From Gymnothorax reevesii (Eukaryota; Chordata; Actinopteri; Anguilliformes; Muraenidae), in the NCBI GenBank assembly GCA_029721435.1, contig CM056576.1:71813876-71877875 (forward strand): a stretch of DNA of 64,000 nucleotides. Reading direction: 5' to 3'. The notes beneath the pieces are model-generated. The model saw only the letters and a list, made by a program, of their open reading frames with translations. It was not told the origin of the DNA and did no database searches. Below, piece by piece: positions 44,636 through 54,286 of the stretch (the stretch's first letter is position 1; each line of letters starts with the position of its first letter). The position numbers and the translations under genes were made by a program.

Positions 44636-46316
44636 GTGTCTGATTCTGAAGGAAGTTGTTCCATTGCGAGGGACCTTGAATTGGATTTATTCAACTCTGA
44701 CTCGGTTCTAGCAGAGGAAGAAGGAAATTTAGAAGTGCTAGAGGATGGCTACGCTCAGATACATCCTTTTCTGCTTGAGCCACCGGCAAGAAAGAAGCAG
44801 GTACCAGTAGGCTCACATGATAGGGATGTAAACAATGCCAGGGAAGATGAGGAGGCAAGTGACGATCGTCGGGAGTTAGATCTACCTCCATCTAGAACAA
44901 ACAAAACGGACTGGTGAGTATTTTAAATCGATATACAAGGGAAATAACGACGCTGATATTTTATTCAAAATCCCAAGACATTTGTCTGTCGTGTTGGGAT
45001 CAACAAAGTTTGTTTTATTGTCCTGGACCTAGGTTGGCGTAAATAGGTACAGTACCGCAGTGACGGTCCGTCGGCAGACACACAGGGCCTGCAATAACCT
45101 CACCTTTCACTTCTTAATGACAGACACCTCTCGCAGTTTACCTCCCCGATTAGAAACAGTTGCTCAGACTGATTGGTGGAACCGACGAGAATCTAATTTA
45201 TTTTTGAAAGCCTTGTTATACATTGTACTACGAATATATACGGCGTTTACTTCCGCACATCAATGAGGATGGATAATTTCAATCGCCTACGTCTTTATAA
45301 TTTCTGGATTTGCGTAAATTAGTTCTTGAGGTTAATTGAGCAACAAGCCAAGAGAATCCGTACTCTCGTCTGAATGTAGTGGCAGCTCAAGTGCGTTGTT
45401 AGACGCACAGCTGAGTGATAATAACGAAAGTAATTGCCGCGAAGTCAGCGAAAGTTTCGGATTTTTTGCAGATTGTCATTTTTGCGGAGTCACATCAATT
45501 ATATCAACATAGCCAACAGGTAATCGCTTTTCATTCGTTAATTATTGCGTGTCATGCATTGGCGGTGGCTGTTCAGTTAATAAACTGATTGTTAATCAGG
45601 CAAACCTAATCGCAAACCGTTTCAGAGAAATTATACAGGAAAGGGCGATGTTACTGAAGGCCCTCCTGACATCTGACGGCACGCCACTGCGGTACCGTTA
45701 CCGGCTGTTGGCTTAAATCATTTTGATTGAAATCTTGAATGTTGAACCCGCAGCCCTCCTAATCGGAGTGTATTAGCAAACGGACGTGACTTTTTTTTAT
45801 TATGCCCACGTTTATCAGTATGGTGATAATTTAGCAGCTTACAAATTATTATCCACCATCCATGCACATGTAGGCCTACAAGTATAGAAGTCTGGACAAA
45901 ATAACGTACCCTTTTACTGGCAGACCTCAAAGAAGTAATAAGCCTATATACTTGTTGTCATTTCTACTCCTCTACATTTCGAGTAGATCAACGATAACTT
46001 TATGAGACATTAGCAGCATCAATTTTATTTCCGCAATTATCATGATTATAGTTTTCCCAACTTTTTCTCATATCAAGGTGCCAATGTGGGAAATGCATTG
46101 CCATGCCGAATGAAGACAGCAGCAAATGCTGTAAAAAATGGACCAAGTCAGAACAAAAATGGAAGCTTGGGAGGACGAAAGTGGAGACCCCCTTGCTTGT
46201 ATCACGTTACACCCGGGCTTTGATGGGGGCTGTCTGAATCCTTGGGCGTTGGAGATAGCCTATTACCAGTACCTTCAGCAATACCAGGCAGATGCCCTTA
46301 AGCATTTTGGAGTCGA
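44636..46316 (+). CDS. P2X7-ballast-domain-like gene, two exons
   Basis: Exon 1 (about 44637-44913) encodes an acidic segment with a YAQIHPFLLEPP motif and ends with tryptophan split across GACTG/GTGAGT. Exon 2 (46078-46316) follows an AG acceptor (TATCAAG/G) and restores the tryptophan. It then gives CQCGKCIAMPNEDSSKCC, then ITLHPGFDGGCLNPWALEIA, then a tyrosine-rich helix, ending at a strong donor (GA/GTAAGT). The Cys-rich block and the HPGF...CLN...W block are hallmarks of the P2X7 intracellular ballast domain (zinc and nucleotide binding). A run of six A at 46133-46138 puts the two halves of exon 2 in different frames, so it is broken or has a sequencing error. Such domains are repeated in fish genomes. 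Downstream exons are not recognised. Confidence 0.6.
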
Positions 46317-48039
46317 GTAAGTTCAGACTGTGAAACAGCCGATCATTACACATGTCTTCGTCATTTTGTTTTCAATCTTCGTAGTTAATTTCGCTGGGAC
46401 TAGCTTGTATAATATAGGTATAATACTATTTGTTGTAATATTATTAAATAGCGGGCGCGTATTAACACGTACATACAATACAACCTGAATGCATGCATGC
46501 GCATGCGGTCTGGATCTAGTGGATCCAGTACAGAGCACGCTGTCATCCACGGGTGACGTCAGGCACCGGAGTTCGGAAGCAGACCCGAAAACGTGGCGTT
46601 TTTACGACCCTTCGCGGCAGCCGTGGAATGCGGTAAAATAACAGCACTGTAGTGGCTTTTCTGTCACGCGTATCTATCTGCTTTTTTCAGAAACGATATA
46701 CAGTCATGGTATCTCTCCAAAACCGAGCAATATAAAAAATAAAATTACCTTAGGATTCTGACTTTAAGAATAGATGAACAGCAGATGAAAAGAGATGGGG
46801 TTAATATGATTTCTGACATTCTCTGTGCTGTTTTCTGGGAAATTGCCAGCCTTCAAGGCAGGCAACAAGGAAATACTCACTTTACTTACTGCAGAACAGT
46901 TCAGCTGTCAGGCCATTCTAACTCTATAAACAACACGTGACCACAGAACTCAAGTAATAATTCCAAAATAACTTCCAGGAAGTTAAGAGTTGCATTTCAG
47001 CTTTTTAATGATCCAAAGATCAGTGGTGCACTAACGTATCGTGGTCCATTTCTTTGTTCGCAGGATCAAAGCTAGTGCTGTCCAGAGGGCTGCAGCCAGA
47101 GAATACTGCATGCTACAGGGATCAATTCATTTTTCATCTAACCGCAACCTTTCACCTTCCGCCCTGCCCAATCCTGGACTGAAGGGAGGCTCTGAAGTAA
47201 AGTACCTGATGTTACAGGCATTAAAAAGGTTGTCTTATTCAATGCAACATTGCATTTGTTTTGTTTTTTTTTTCCATTTTTAAAAAGTTCCAGCAGGCCA
47301 AATGTAATTACCATCTCTGTTCAAAGAAGCAGCAGTAATCTACCTGGGAATCAAAACTTCAGACGTTAATGCCCAGTTCTCTTACGTATGTACTACACTG
47401 CTTATATGCAGAGCAGTAGTGCATTCTGCCACCCTCTCCAGCTGAACAGATGTCTCCTCACTCCTCACTGCCTACATACAGAAACTCTGTGCAAAAACCA
47501 TGCTCAGTCATAGCTAGAGACACACCTTTAGCATATCAGTAGGTGCCTGAAAGACTATATCGGATGATTACTGAATGGCTGCAGCAGCAAAATATGCTGT
47601 CTCTGTCTGTGCCGGACATATTCCAGGGCCTTTTTGGATAAGCTGTTGCAATGCTCAGAAGTTATAGGGGGGAAGCATGCTTTATTTTTCGGAATGAGAA
47701 ATCTACAATGCAACACCGCGCAAAGACAATGCCGAGGAGAGCTGTGACTGACTTGCAGCAGTATAGGCAGCTAAAAATACTAAAGCACAGCTGCTGACAT
47801 TTGCTTTCTGCACAAGGAAATAGCTCGGTTGTTTTGGGGTTTTCAAAACCACAGCAAGTTAAGAAGTGCGCAAAAATAAATTGTTCAGCACATTTGTGAC
47901 CCTGCCCATGAAAACACGGCAAAACTCGCCTGATCTAATTTTGAGATAAAGACCGTCAAGTAGTCCCTGTGATAAAAAATGACAAAAATATGAGATGTGA
48001 GTTTATTGCTGTAAATGATAGGTAAATGATGGGTTACAT
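46317..48039. other. Intergenic or intronic, no gene seen
   Basis: It follows a consensus donor (46317) and could be an intron of the P2X7-like gene. No further exon was recognised. Confidence 0.45.
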
Positions 48040-48239
48040 CAGGGCTGCCCAACCCTGTTCCTGGAGCGCTACCAGCCTGAAGTTGATCACTCCAACCAAA
48101 GCAAACCACACCTGTTTTCCACACACCACAATTAGAGATTTTGATGAGCTACTAATGAGCCAATCAGGTGTGTTGAATTTGGGTTGGAGTAGAAACCTAC
48201 AGGATGGTAACCCTCCAGGCATAGGGCTGGGCAGCCCTG
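48040..48239. mobile_element. hAT-type MITE
   Basis: A 200-bp element with TIRs CAGGGCTGCCCAACCC and its complement GGGCTGGGCAGCCCTG. It is flanked by 8-bp duplications GGTTACAT and GCTTACAT (one mismatch), the hAT signature. The interior has the mirror-image phrases CTCCAACC and GGTTGGAG. No coding capacity. Confidence 0.92.
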
Positions 48240-49300
48240 GCTTACATATTGGGGTTTCGAAATATAGTGTTCAAAAATTAATTTCTAACATCATGCATAT
48301 TAAAATTAATGAATTTATTGACACTTTATTTACAAATTTTTACGGAGAAATACCGGAAGTTGCTTTCCACAAGCCTGGTTTTCAATCGGCTTTTAGTTTA
48401 CCTTTTTCAGATAACCTGATAGTTTGGGTGTCATTCAGTTTAGGAACTTCTTTTCCACCATTAAAAATGAACATAGACCATAATGCGCACCATCGTAAAG
48501 CAGGTCAGTTGAAGCTATGGCAGAAGAGTTGTGACTTAAGCCGAGTGCGGATTTATCCATGGATTGTGTCATATCACCTAGAAAATTTCAGAAATTAAGT
48601 GTTTGCGTTTATAGACTAACGTCTTATGAAGCTAACCAGCTTAGCTTAAAGATGTCATGCCTGCCAAAACTATGACCTTACTCGGTCAATATTAGAGATA
48701 TCAGTTAGATATTCTCTCAGAACATTCCTCAAATGGTGTTGAATGACTTTGTGTAAAAAAACTGTACATCACCAGAAAATGACTTTAACTGGGTTATCAT
48801 AGGCAGGGTCACGTTTAGAGGGCAAGAAACCCAACTACCAAAAAAAGTGAAATGTACACATCATTGCCAATTTCTGAAATGTGCAACAGCTAATAACCTG
48901 TGTACCTGTGGCCTGAAGCTGTGGTCATGAGTTCCACAGTGATGAATTCTGAAGAGCAGAGCTGTCCAATGCTTTACAGCAAAATCTACCATCCTGTTGA
49001 TTTGCATTCCAACACTAATTTCCCTCTCCAAATAAGTTGCATCTCAATGTAGATCTGTTGAATGAGGTGCACTAGGTATGGTATGCAGTGAAATACAACA
49101 AAATACTGCAGATCCTGGAACAGGTTAGGTTACTATGATAGTTCTGCTTGATACAGGGCAGGATCAGAACTCTCGAGCAGATGAAGATCAAGTTCACAGA
49201 TTTCATTAGAAATCATGGTCAGACAATCTAATTCAGTAGCAAGCAGTGAGATGACAATACAACTGGGCAAATCCAGAATCTTAAACGCAGTTCAGTCATA
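48240..49300. other. Intergenic, no gene seen
   Basis: Non-coding. A long frame through the MITE (to 48598) shows no family pattern. Confidence 0.5.
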
Positions 49301-49645
49301 GGCCGTGTTCGAAACCGCGCTCTTATGTACTACTTGCACTATCGATGACATCAGATGTAGGGGGTAGGGTGTTCACTTATGCGCGTGGAGTGAGTTTGTG
49401 TCCGCGAGAAGTTCCCGGATGTATACTAGATCGGCCAGATATTTTGTGGGTGCATCGTAAGCTCACTATTCATACATAAATTGCCAAAGATGAAATGCGA
49501 CGTAAACTGCAAGAAAAACTCAAAGAGGAATAACAAGAAGAAGACGCAACAGGAAGAGTTCATTCGTAGTGAGTAGCGTGTAGTGTGACTAGTGTGTAGT
49601 GAGAATAGCGTATGTAGACCATAGAGCGCGGTTTCGAACACGGCC
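49301..49645. mobile_element. MITE with GGCCGTGTTCGAAACC ends
   Basis: The left end GGCCGTGTTCGAAACCGCGC has its reverse complement at the right end (GCGCGGTTTCGAACACGGCC). The length is 345 bp with no ORF of interest. The ends suggest a Harbinger- or hAT-derived MITE; the target duplication is unclear (flanks ATA and ATC). Confidence 0.88.
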
Positions 49646-49996
49646 ATCGAGCCAAAAAACTATGAAGTCGTTTGGACAAAGCCAAATCAAAAAGAGAGAA
49701 TCATAATCCAAAAAGCTGAAAAGAAATCAAACGCAGGTAAGTCAAACAAAAGGAACAGGGCTGAAATGATTAACCAAGAAACAAACTGACTCATGCCCAG
49801 AAAATCTCAGGAATCGAAAAACGCACATAACAATGGACGTTTTTCAACGTTGAAAAAGACGTATGAGTCGAAACGTCCGTGTGCTGCTTCTGTGCATCTT
49901 AGTATTATTACATTGTTCTTCAATAGGACCCTCTCCTGAGTGCTGATCCTCTTCTTTAGGAGTGAAAACAGAAAGTAAAAGGGAATTGAGAGATGT
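49646..49996. other. Intergenic, no gene seen
   Basis: Purine-rich non-coding stretch. Contains a small palindrome GTTTTTCAACGTTGAAAAAGAC (about 49840) split over two short arms. Confidence 0.45.
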
Positions 49997-50640
49997 GGGG
50001 CCTGTACTACAAAACAGGATTTGGGCTTATCGTGGTAATTTCATGTTTAACCCTGGGTTTTCAGTACTACGAAAGCAGCTCACTTCTTACCGGGGTAATT
50101 CACCACGGTAACATACGCTGAGCGACCTGTGGCTGGGTTCCAGATTTATATCACTGGGTATAAAAAATCAGTTCACTCGGAAAATGGCATCGCTGTTCAA
50201 AGAGGATCCAGTGGTGCGCAGGTCGTTAGAGGTTCCCTAAAGAGCCAGAGTTTTCAGGGCCTGGCAAAACCCCTTGACGTTCCCTGAAGAATACCTGTGC
50301 GAACGATACAGGTTCTCATCCGAGGGCACGAGATGCCTTTTAGATGTGTTTGTGGTGTTTCCTGGCCACTTGCCGATGCAATCCATGAAATAGCTTCCAT
50401 GAAATAGCAGGTAAGTCAAATATCAACATATTGAACTGCATGATCTATAAATAATGTACACATTATGACGTTTACCATTGTATATTTAATGCAGTCTACT
50501 CCTTGCTCAGGGTTCCTCGGAGTGATCGGTGCCTTAGACTGCACACACTTCTCCCTCACACATCTCACACATCTCGGTGAGAATGAGGCTGATTTTGAGG
50601 CTGTGGAATGATTTCCTATTCACAATGTTCAGGAAAATGA
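49997..50640 (+). mobile_element. PIF/Harbinger element, 5' fragment
   Basis: It starts with the TIR-like GGGGCCTGTACTACAAAACA, then a promoter-like TATAAAAAAT (50158), then the transposase start. Similarity ends near 50640, so the rest is missing. Confidence 0.75.
50184..50640 (+). pseudogene. HARBI1-like transposase fragment with intron
   Basis: From the ATG at 50184 the frame gives MASLFKEDPVVRRSLEVP, a stop, then VFRAWQNPLTFPEEYLCERY, the HARBI1/PIF N-terminus. After a frame shift, VFPGHLPMQS and FHEIAG lead to a consensus donor (50411, GTAAGT). After a 110-bp intron ending GCTCAG (50520), the joined frame gives GFLGVIGALDCTHFSLTH, which includes the first catalytic aspartate, then GENEADFE. 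The rest of the DDE domain is lost. The intact splice signals show that the intron was part of the active ancestor. Confidence 0.8.
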
Positions 50641-50748
50641 AGCAATGCACATTTTACGCTCAGTTTGCACAAAGAGGAAATCTGCCCTGAGCTTGCATTT
50701 ATTTCCTACTTTCATTCTTATTTTTATCCACTGTTGTACCTCATATAT

Positions 50749-51284
50749 TGAGGGTTTGGAGCGCAATGGTTACATGTCCATTTTAAATGTTATGAGAAAA
50801 ATTGATTTTTATGTTCGCAAATGTTCTATTAAATCAGATACATCATTTACATCATTTTTATGTCAGTCACTCTTTCACTGCAAGTTTCAGAAGTATACTG
50901 AACATGTAAGTTTTCATAAGTGTGGTACTGCGACATCATGGCCAAAATAGCCATAATGGACATGTCACCTCCATGCTCTAACAATTCTAGCATTTGATGT
51001 AACATAACGCAATGGTGATAGATTGAAATCAAGTTTGTTTGCTATGGAAAACAGATGATTCTGTAATACTATTTGCGTTTATTCATCAAAATATCAATGT
51101 TTAATTCATAAAAGCAGATTTTGTTGGATATACCACAAAATGAAAATGTGAATTCTTCTTGAAACTGAGGCACATGGATATAATTATTGTGCTCCAAGAA
51201 TTAGCTGATAGAAATGTGTGACAGGGGGTGAAAATCTAAAAATCACTAAATTTGGACATATCACCATTGTGCTCCAAACCCTCT
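50749..51284. mobile_element. Unclassified MITE with ~30-bp TIRs
   Basis: GAGGGTTTGGAGCGCAATGG near the left end pairs with CCATTGTGCTCCAAACCCTC at the right end, extending to about 30 bp with four mismatches. It sits about 110 bp beyond the HARBI1 fragment. No coding sequence is seen, and the target duplication is not clear. Confidence 0.75.
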
Positions 51285-51560
51285 ACATGGGCATTCACAG
51301 ACCTCTCATTGTATGCATGTAAAGGTAAGTGTGTCTTGTCAGTCTGCCATTCATAGCTGCTTTAGTAGGTATCCATTTCACTTTTTTATCAACATCTGAT
51401 GTTAAGTCTTTTAAAACTCAGGCTAGTGCTGTCTTCTTGTGGATCCCAAATGCTTTTGAGGATGACCTGTGACCACAATTATATAGTCATTAGCCTGAGC
51501 CACAGACTGTATAAAATATGGACGTAGCCTCCGTGACGTCACCCATAGGGTGCACCTCAA

Positions 51561-51807
51561 AACATAGGCTGCAGCCTTCCAAGCCTGGATTTTTAAGGGG
51601 TCGTCGCTTATTTCCGTCAGCCAAACTAACATTTAGGGTTAGGGATAAGGATAAATTTAGAATCTCTGTTCCGGGCTAGGTTTAGGGAAACCAGCAACGA
51701 CTTGCTAAACCAAAGCCGTTTAACGAAGATGAAATGATGTCTGTTTGGCGGATGGAATTGAGTGATGACCCCAAAAAATGCAGCCATCCAAGGCTGCAGC
51801 CTATGTT
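51561..51807. repeat. Foldback repeat, ~75-bp arms
   Basis: AACATAGGCTGCAGCCTT at 51561 pairs with AAGGCTGCAGCCTATGTT ending at 51807; the similarity runs on to GCCAAAC blocks near 51630 and 51740. The left flank (51500-51560) has TATAAAATATGGACGTAGCC, a phrase of a dispersed fish repeat. Confidence 0.8.
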
Positions 51808-53092
51808 ATAAGATACACCCGCAGAGTTCTGAATATCCACCCTGAAGCTCATTTGGTCGCCATCTTGGCACTTAATTGACTCCGCCTACCTCCCAGCTAG
51901 AGTTGGGCCCAATGGGTGGGCCCAATGGAGCCTGGTTGCTAAAAGACACCCACCTAGCTCAAAGCTAGCAAGCTAGCTACAGCTTGCAAGCTAGGCTCAG
52001 AAACTAGGCTACAAGGTACTCTTCGTGGCTAGCATTGGTTGCTAGCTGGCTAGCCCTGCATTTTTAAGGCCTGCCCGTCCTGCTCCCGGCTGGATTATCT
52101 TACAGTACGTGAGGTAAGATAACCTAAAACTGTACAACAAAACTTAACATATTTTCACTATATTGTCATTAGAAATAATTTAATACTGTTTTTTTAAAGT
52201 ATCCGATTATAGTAATTTGCTACACTAAGCCACATTTTGTTGGGACTTTCAGAAATTTGATTTGCATAACAGTTACTGAAACTGTCCAATGAAAAATTTG
52301 AAGCAAACTAGATAACTTCAGAATAAGCGAGATTTTCACACGGCTAAGCAAGCTAAAGTAGTTTAGCTTGTCGTTTACTTGGATGTCATTTGATTAAAAT
52401 TAGCTCAATATGTTTTGCGTTAGGTTGCATGTGATGGTCGCTATTTACCGTACAAACCATATTTATTTGCAAGCTAGTGACTGGTTTGCAGTGCTATAAT
52501 TGGTGCCCTTTTTTAGCCTGTTAAGAATAATTCGAAGTAAGAAATGAATAAATACGCAATTGATTGAAAGTGCAGATGCTTCAGTGCATATTTGGCGGCA
52601 GTACATTTAAGATAATTCCCTTAACCGTTATTGCATACGCTGCTTATATTTATGTTTATGACATTGATGGAAGTTCGTGGGGGACTAAATCTTTGGTACT
52701 GCTATCAGCAACTCTGTGCAAGATTATTCTGAATTCTCAGATATGATTATGGAAATAGGCGCTTTTATGTGTGACACAGGGTGTTTCTTTCTTCCAGTAC
52801 ATCAGTGAAAATTAAAGCTTGTGAATGATGCCTCCACAAGAGCCACGCTCAGAAAAAACTGTGCATACCAGTCTGGGTGACTTCATACAGCTTTTATAAA
52901 ATTGATATTCTGCTGTTCATTGAAGTCAATTTCATGATTAGTATGTTGAGTGATTGCAACCTTATCCATTTTTTCTCTTCAGATGTGACATAACAGTATT
53001 ATCAACATAAACTGAGTCACCCATTATAGTTGACTTTGTAGTTATCATTATCTGAAGCATTTGTAAGACTCATTCATTTTCCACCCAAAGTC
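51808..53092. other. Intergenic, no gene seen
   Basis: Non-coding. GCTAGC/AAGCTAG clusters near 51970-52050. No gene. Confidence 0.5.
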
Positions 53093-53632
53093 AAAGTGTG
53101 GATAATTGGAGACAGCTATGTCCGGCGTGGTGCCCAGAGAGCTCCTGAGACCATGGGTAGTAACCTCAACCTGCCAGACGTCGGTGTCTCTTGGTTTGGC
53201 TGGGGCGGACTTCTCTAGAACAGCCTTCTCATCATCTTTTTCCAGTCCCTGCAAGGGAGAGCAGCACTTGATGTCCTCGTCATCCACTGTGGTGGAATCG
53301 ACATGGGGGAGATCAGTAGTGGTGAGCTGGACCTGCACCAGCTTCATCTCCAGTACCCTGACATGAAGATCCAGTTCTCTATGGTGACCCAAAGGTACTG
53401 GTGGAAGGCTGGTGCCAATCAGGTGAAGATTGATAAGGTTAGTAAATTCATCAACAGTGTTAAGCGTCGAACAAATTTCGCCCTATCTGGTACCATGATT
53501 GAGCACCCTCATATTAGACGTGACAGTCCTGGGCTATTTCTGAAAGAAGGAGTTCATTTCGCACCAAGGAAAAATCATATGTTTTTAAGTAAATTTGCCA
53601 ATCGTCTTAAATACCACTTAAAAATTCAGTGA
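53093..53632 (+). pseudogene. SGNH-hydrolase-like relic
   Basis: The reading gives KVWIIGDSYVRRGA (GDS nucleophile block), then GVSWFGWGG, then LDVLVIHCGGIDMGE, then DLHQLHLQYPDMKIQFSMVT, ending LKEGVHFAPRKNHMFLSKFA. The last block usually holds the catalytic Asp-x-x-His; here the aspartate position is glutamate. Two frame changes are needed (near 53230 and 53300). The family is a repeated teleost SGNH hydrolase that may derive from a Ngaro or LINE accessory ORF. It lies about 75 bp upstream of the Gmr1-type LTR. Confidence 0.65.
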
Positions 53633-53707
53633 AATGCAGTGTGCAGAGCTTTATAGTTAGGGTGGCCGCCTTGACAACAAAAGACCCCCGCCTTGACTAC
53701 GTCCCCC

Positions 53708-54203
53708 TGTAATGTGAATATAGGCCACTAAATGGCAGTATTTACCTTTTTTTTGTTAAGCTCAGACTGGAGTCATGTTTAGACATGTCCTGAACATGTC
53801 TGGGGCAAGTCTCAGAAAGTTAAAAAAAAGAGGTCTAAATGTGGGTGGGGTCTGAAAGAGAGTATATAGGGAAAAGAATTGAGACAGTAAAGTAGTAGGA
53901 GAAATTGCAAGAAGATGACCAGACCTGCCATTCTGTTCAAGACCTGTGACGTTTCTTTTGTGGATTTCTTTGCCTGTGTTTGAGCATTTTCTTCATCCAG
54001 GACATCACCAAGCCACCCCACCAAAAAGGGACTGTAATTATTTCTGTTTTTTCTTATTTATCAATCTTGGTCTTTAGTTGTAGGTTGTTATTAGTCTTTG
54101 TCTTTGTTAAAAATTAAATGTGTTTTAGTTGTTAAAACTGTGTTTGTCATCCCTTGCTGTTGCTGTTGTGTTATAAATGTAATAACAAATTGGGGCCATA
54201 ACA
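53708..54203 (+). repeat. Gmr1-type 5' LTR
   Basis: A TATATAGG box (53863-53870) and an ATTAAA variant polyadenylation signal (54113-54118) lie in the expected order. Nearly identical to 59283-59777. Confidence 0.95.
53863..53870 (+). promoter_or_regulatory. TATA box in 5' LTR
   Basis: TATATAGG. In the 3' LTR the matching stretch is TAATAGG, one base shorter, so the box is damaged in that copy. Confidence 0.55.
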
Positions 54204-54205
54204 AA

Positions 54206-54226
54206 TTGGGGGCTCAAGGTCCGGGA
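54206..54226 (+). promoter_or_regulatory. Primer binding site region
   Basis: Two bases after the LTR stands TTGGGGGCTC, then AAGGTCCGGGAT. TGGGGGCTC followed by GTCCGGGAT would match the 3' end of tRNA-Pro as used by some retroviruses, but here two to three extra bases separate the halves, so the primer is uncertain. Confidence 0.5.
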
Positions 54227-54286
54227 TAGACCATTGTGTGAGTAATTTATTGAAAATCTAACATTCCAAATTGTGAAATTGTTTTT

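Noticed and set aside
48026..48598. 190-codon plus-strand frame
   Set aside because: Its first third is the hAT-type MITE and the rest has no recognisable motif.
53048..53392. 114-codon minus-strand frame
   Set aside because: Shadow of the SGNH-hydrolase-like relic on the plus strand.
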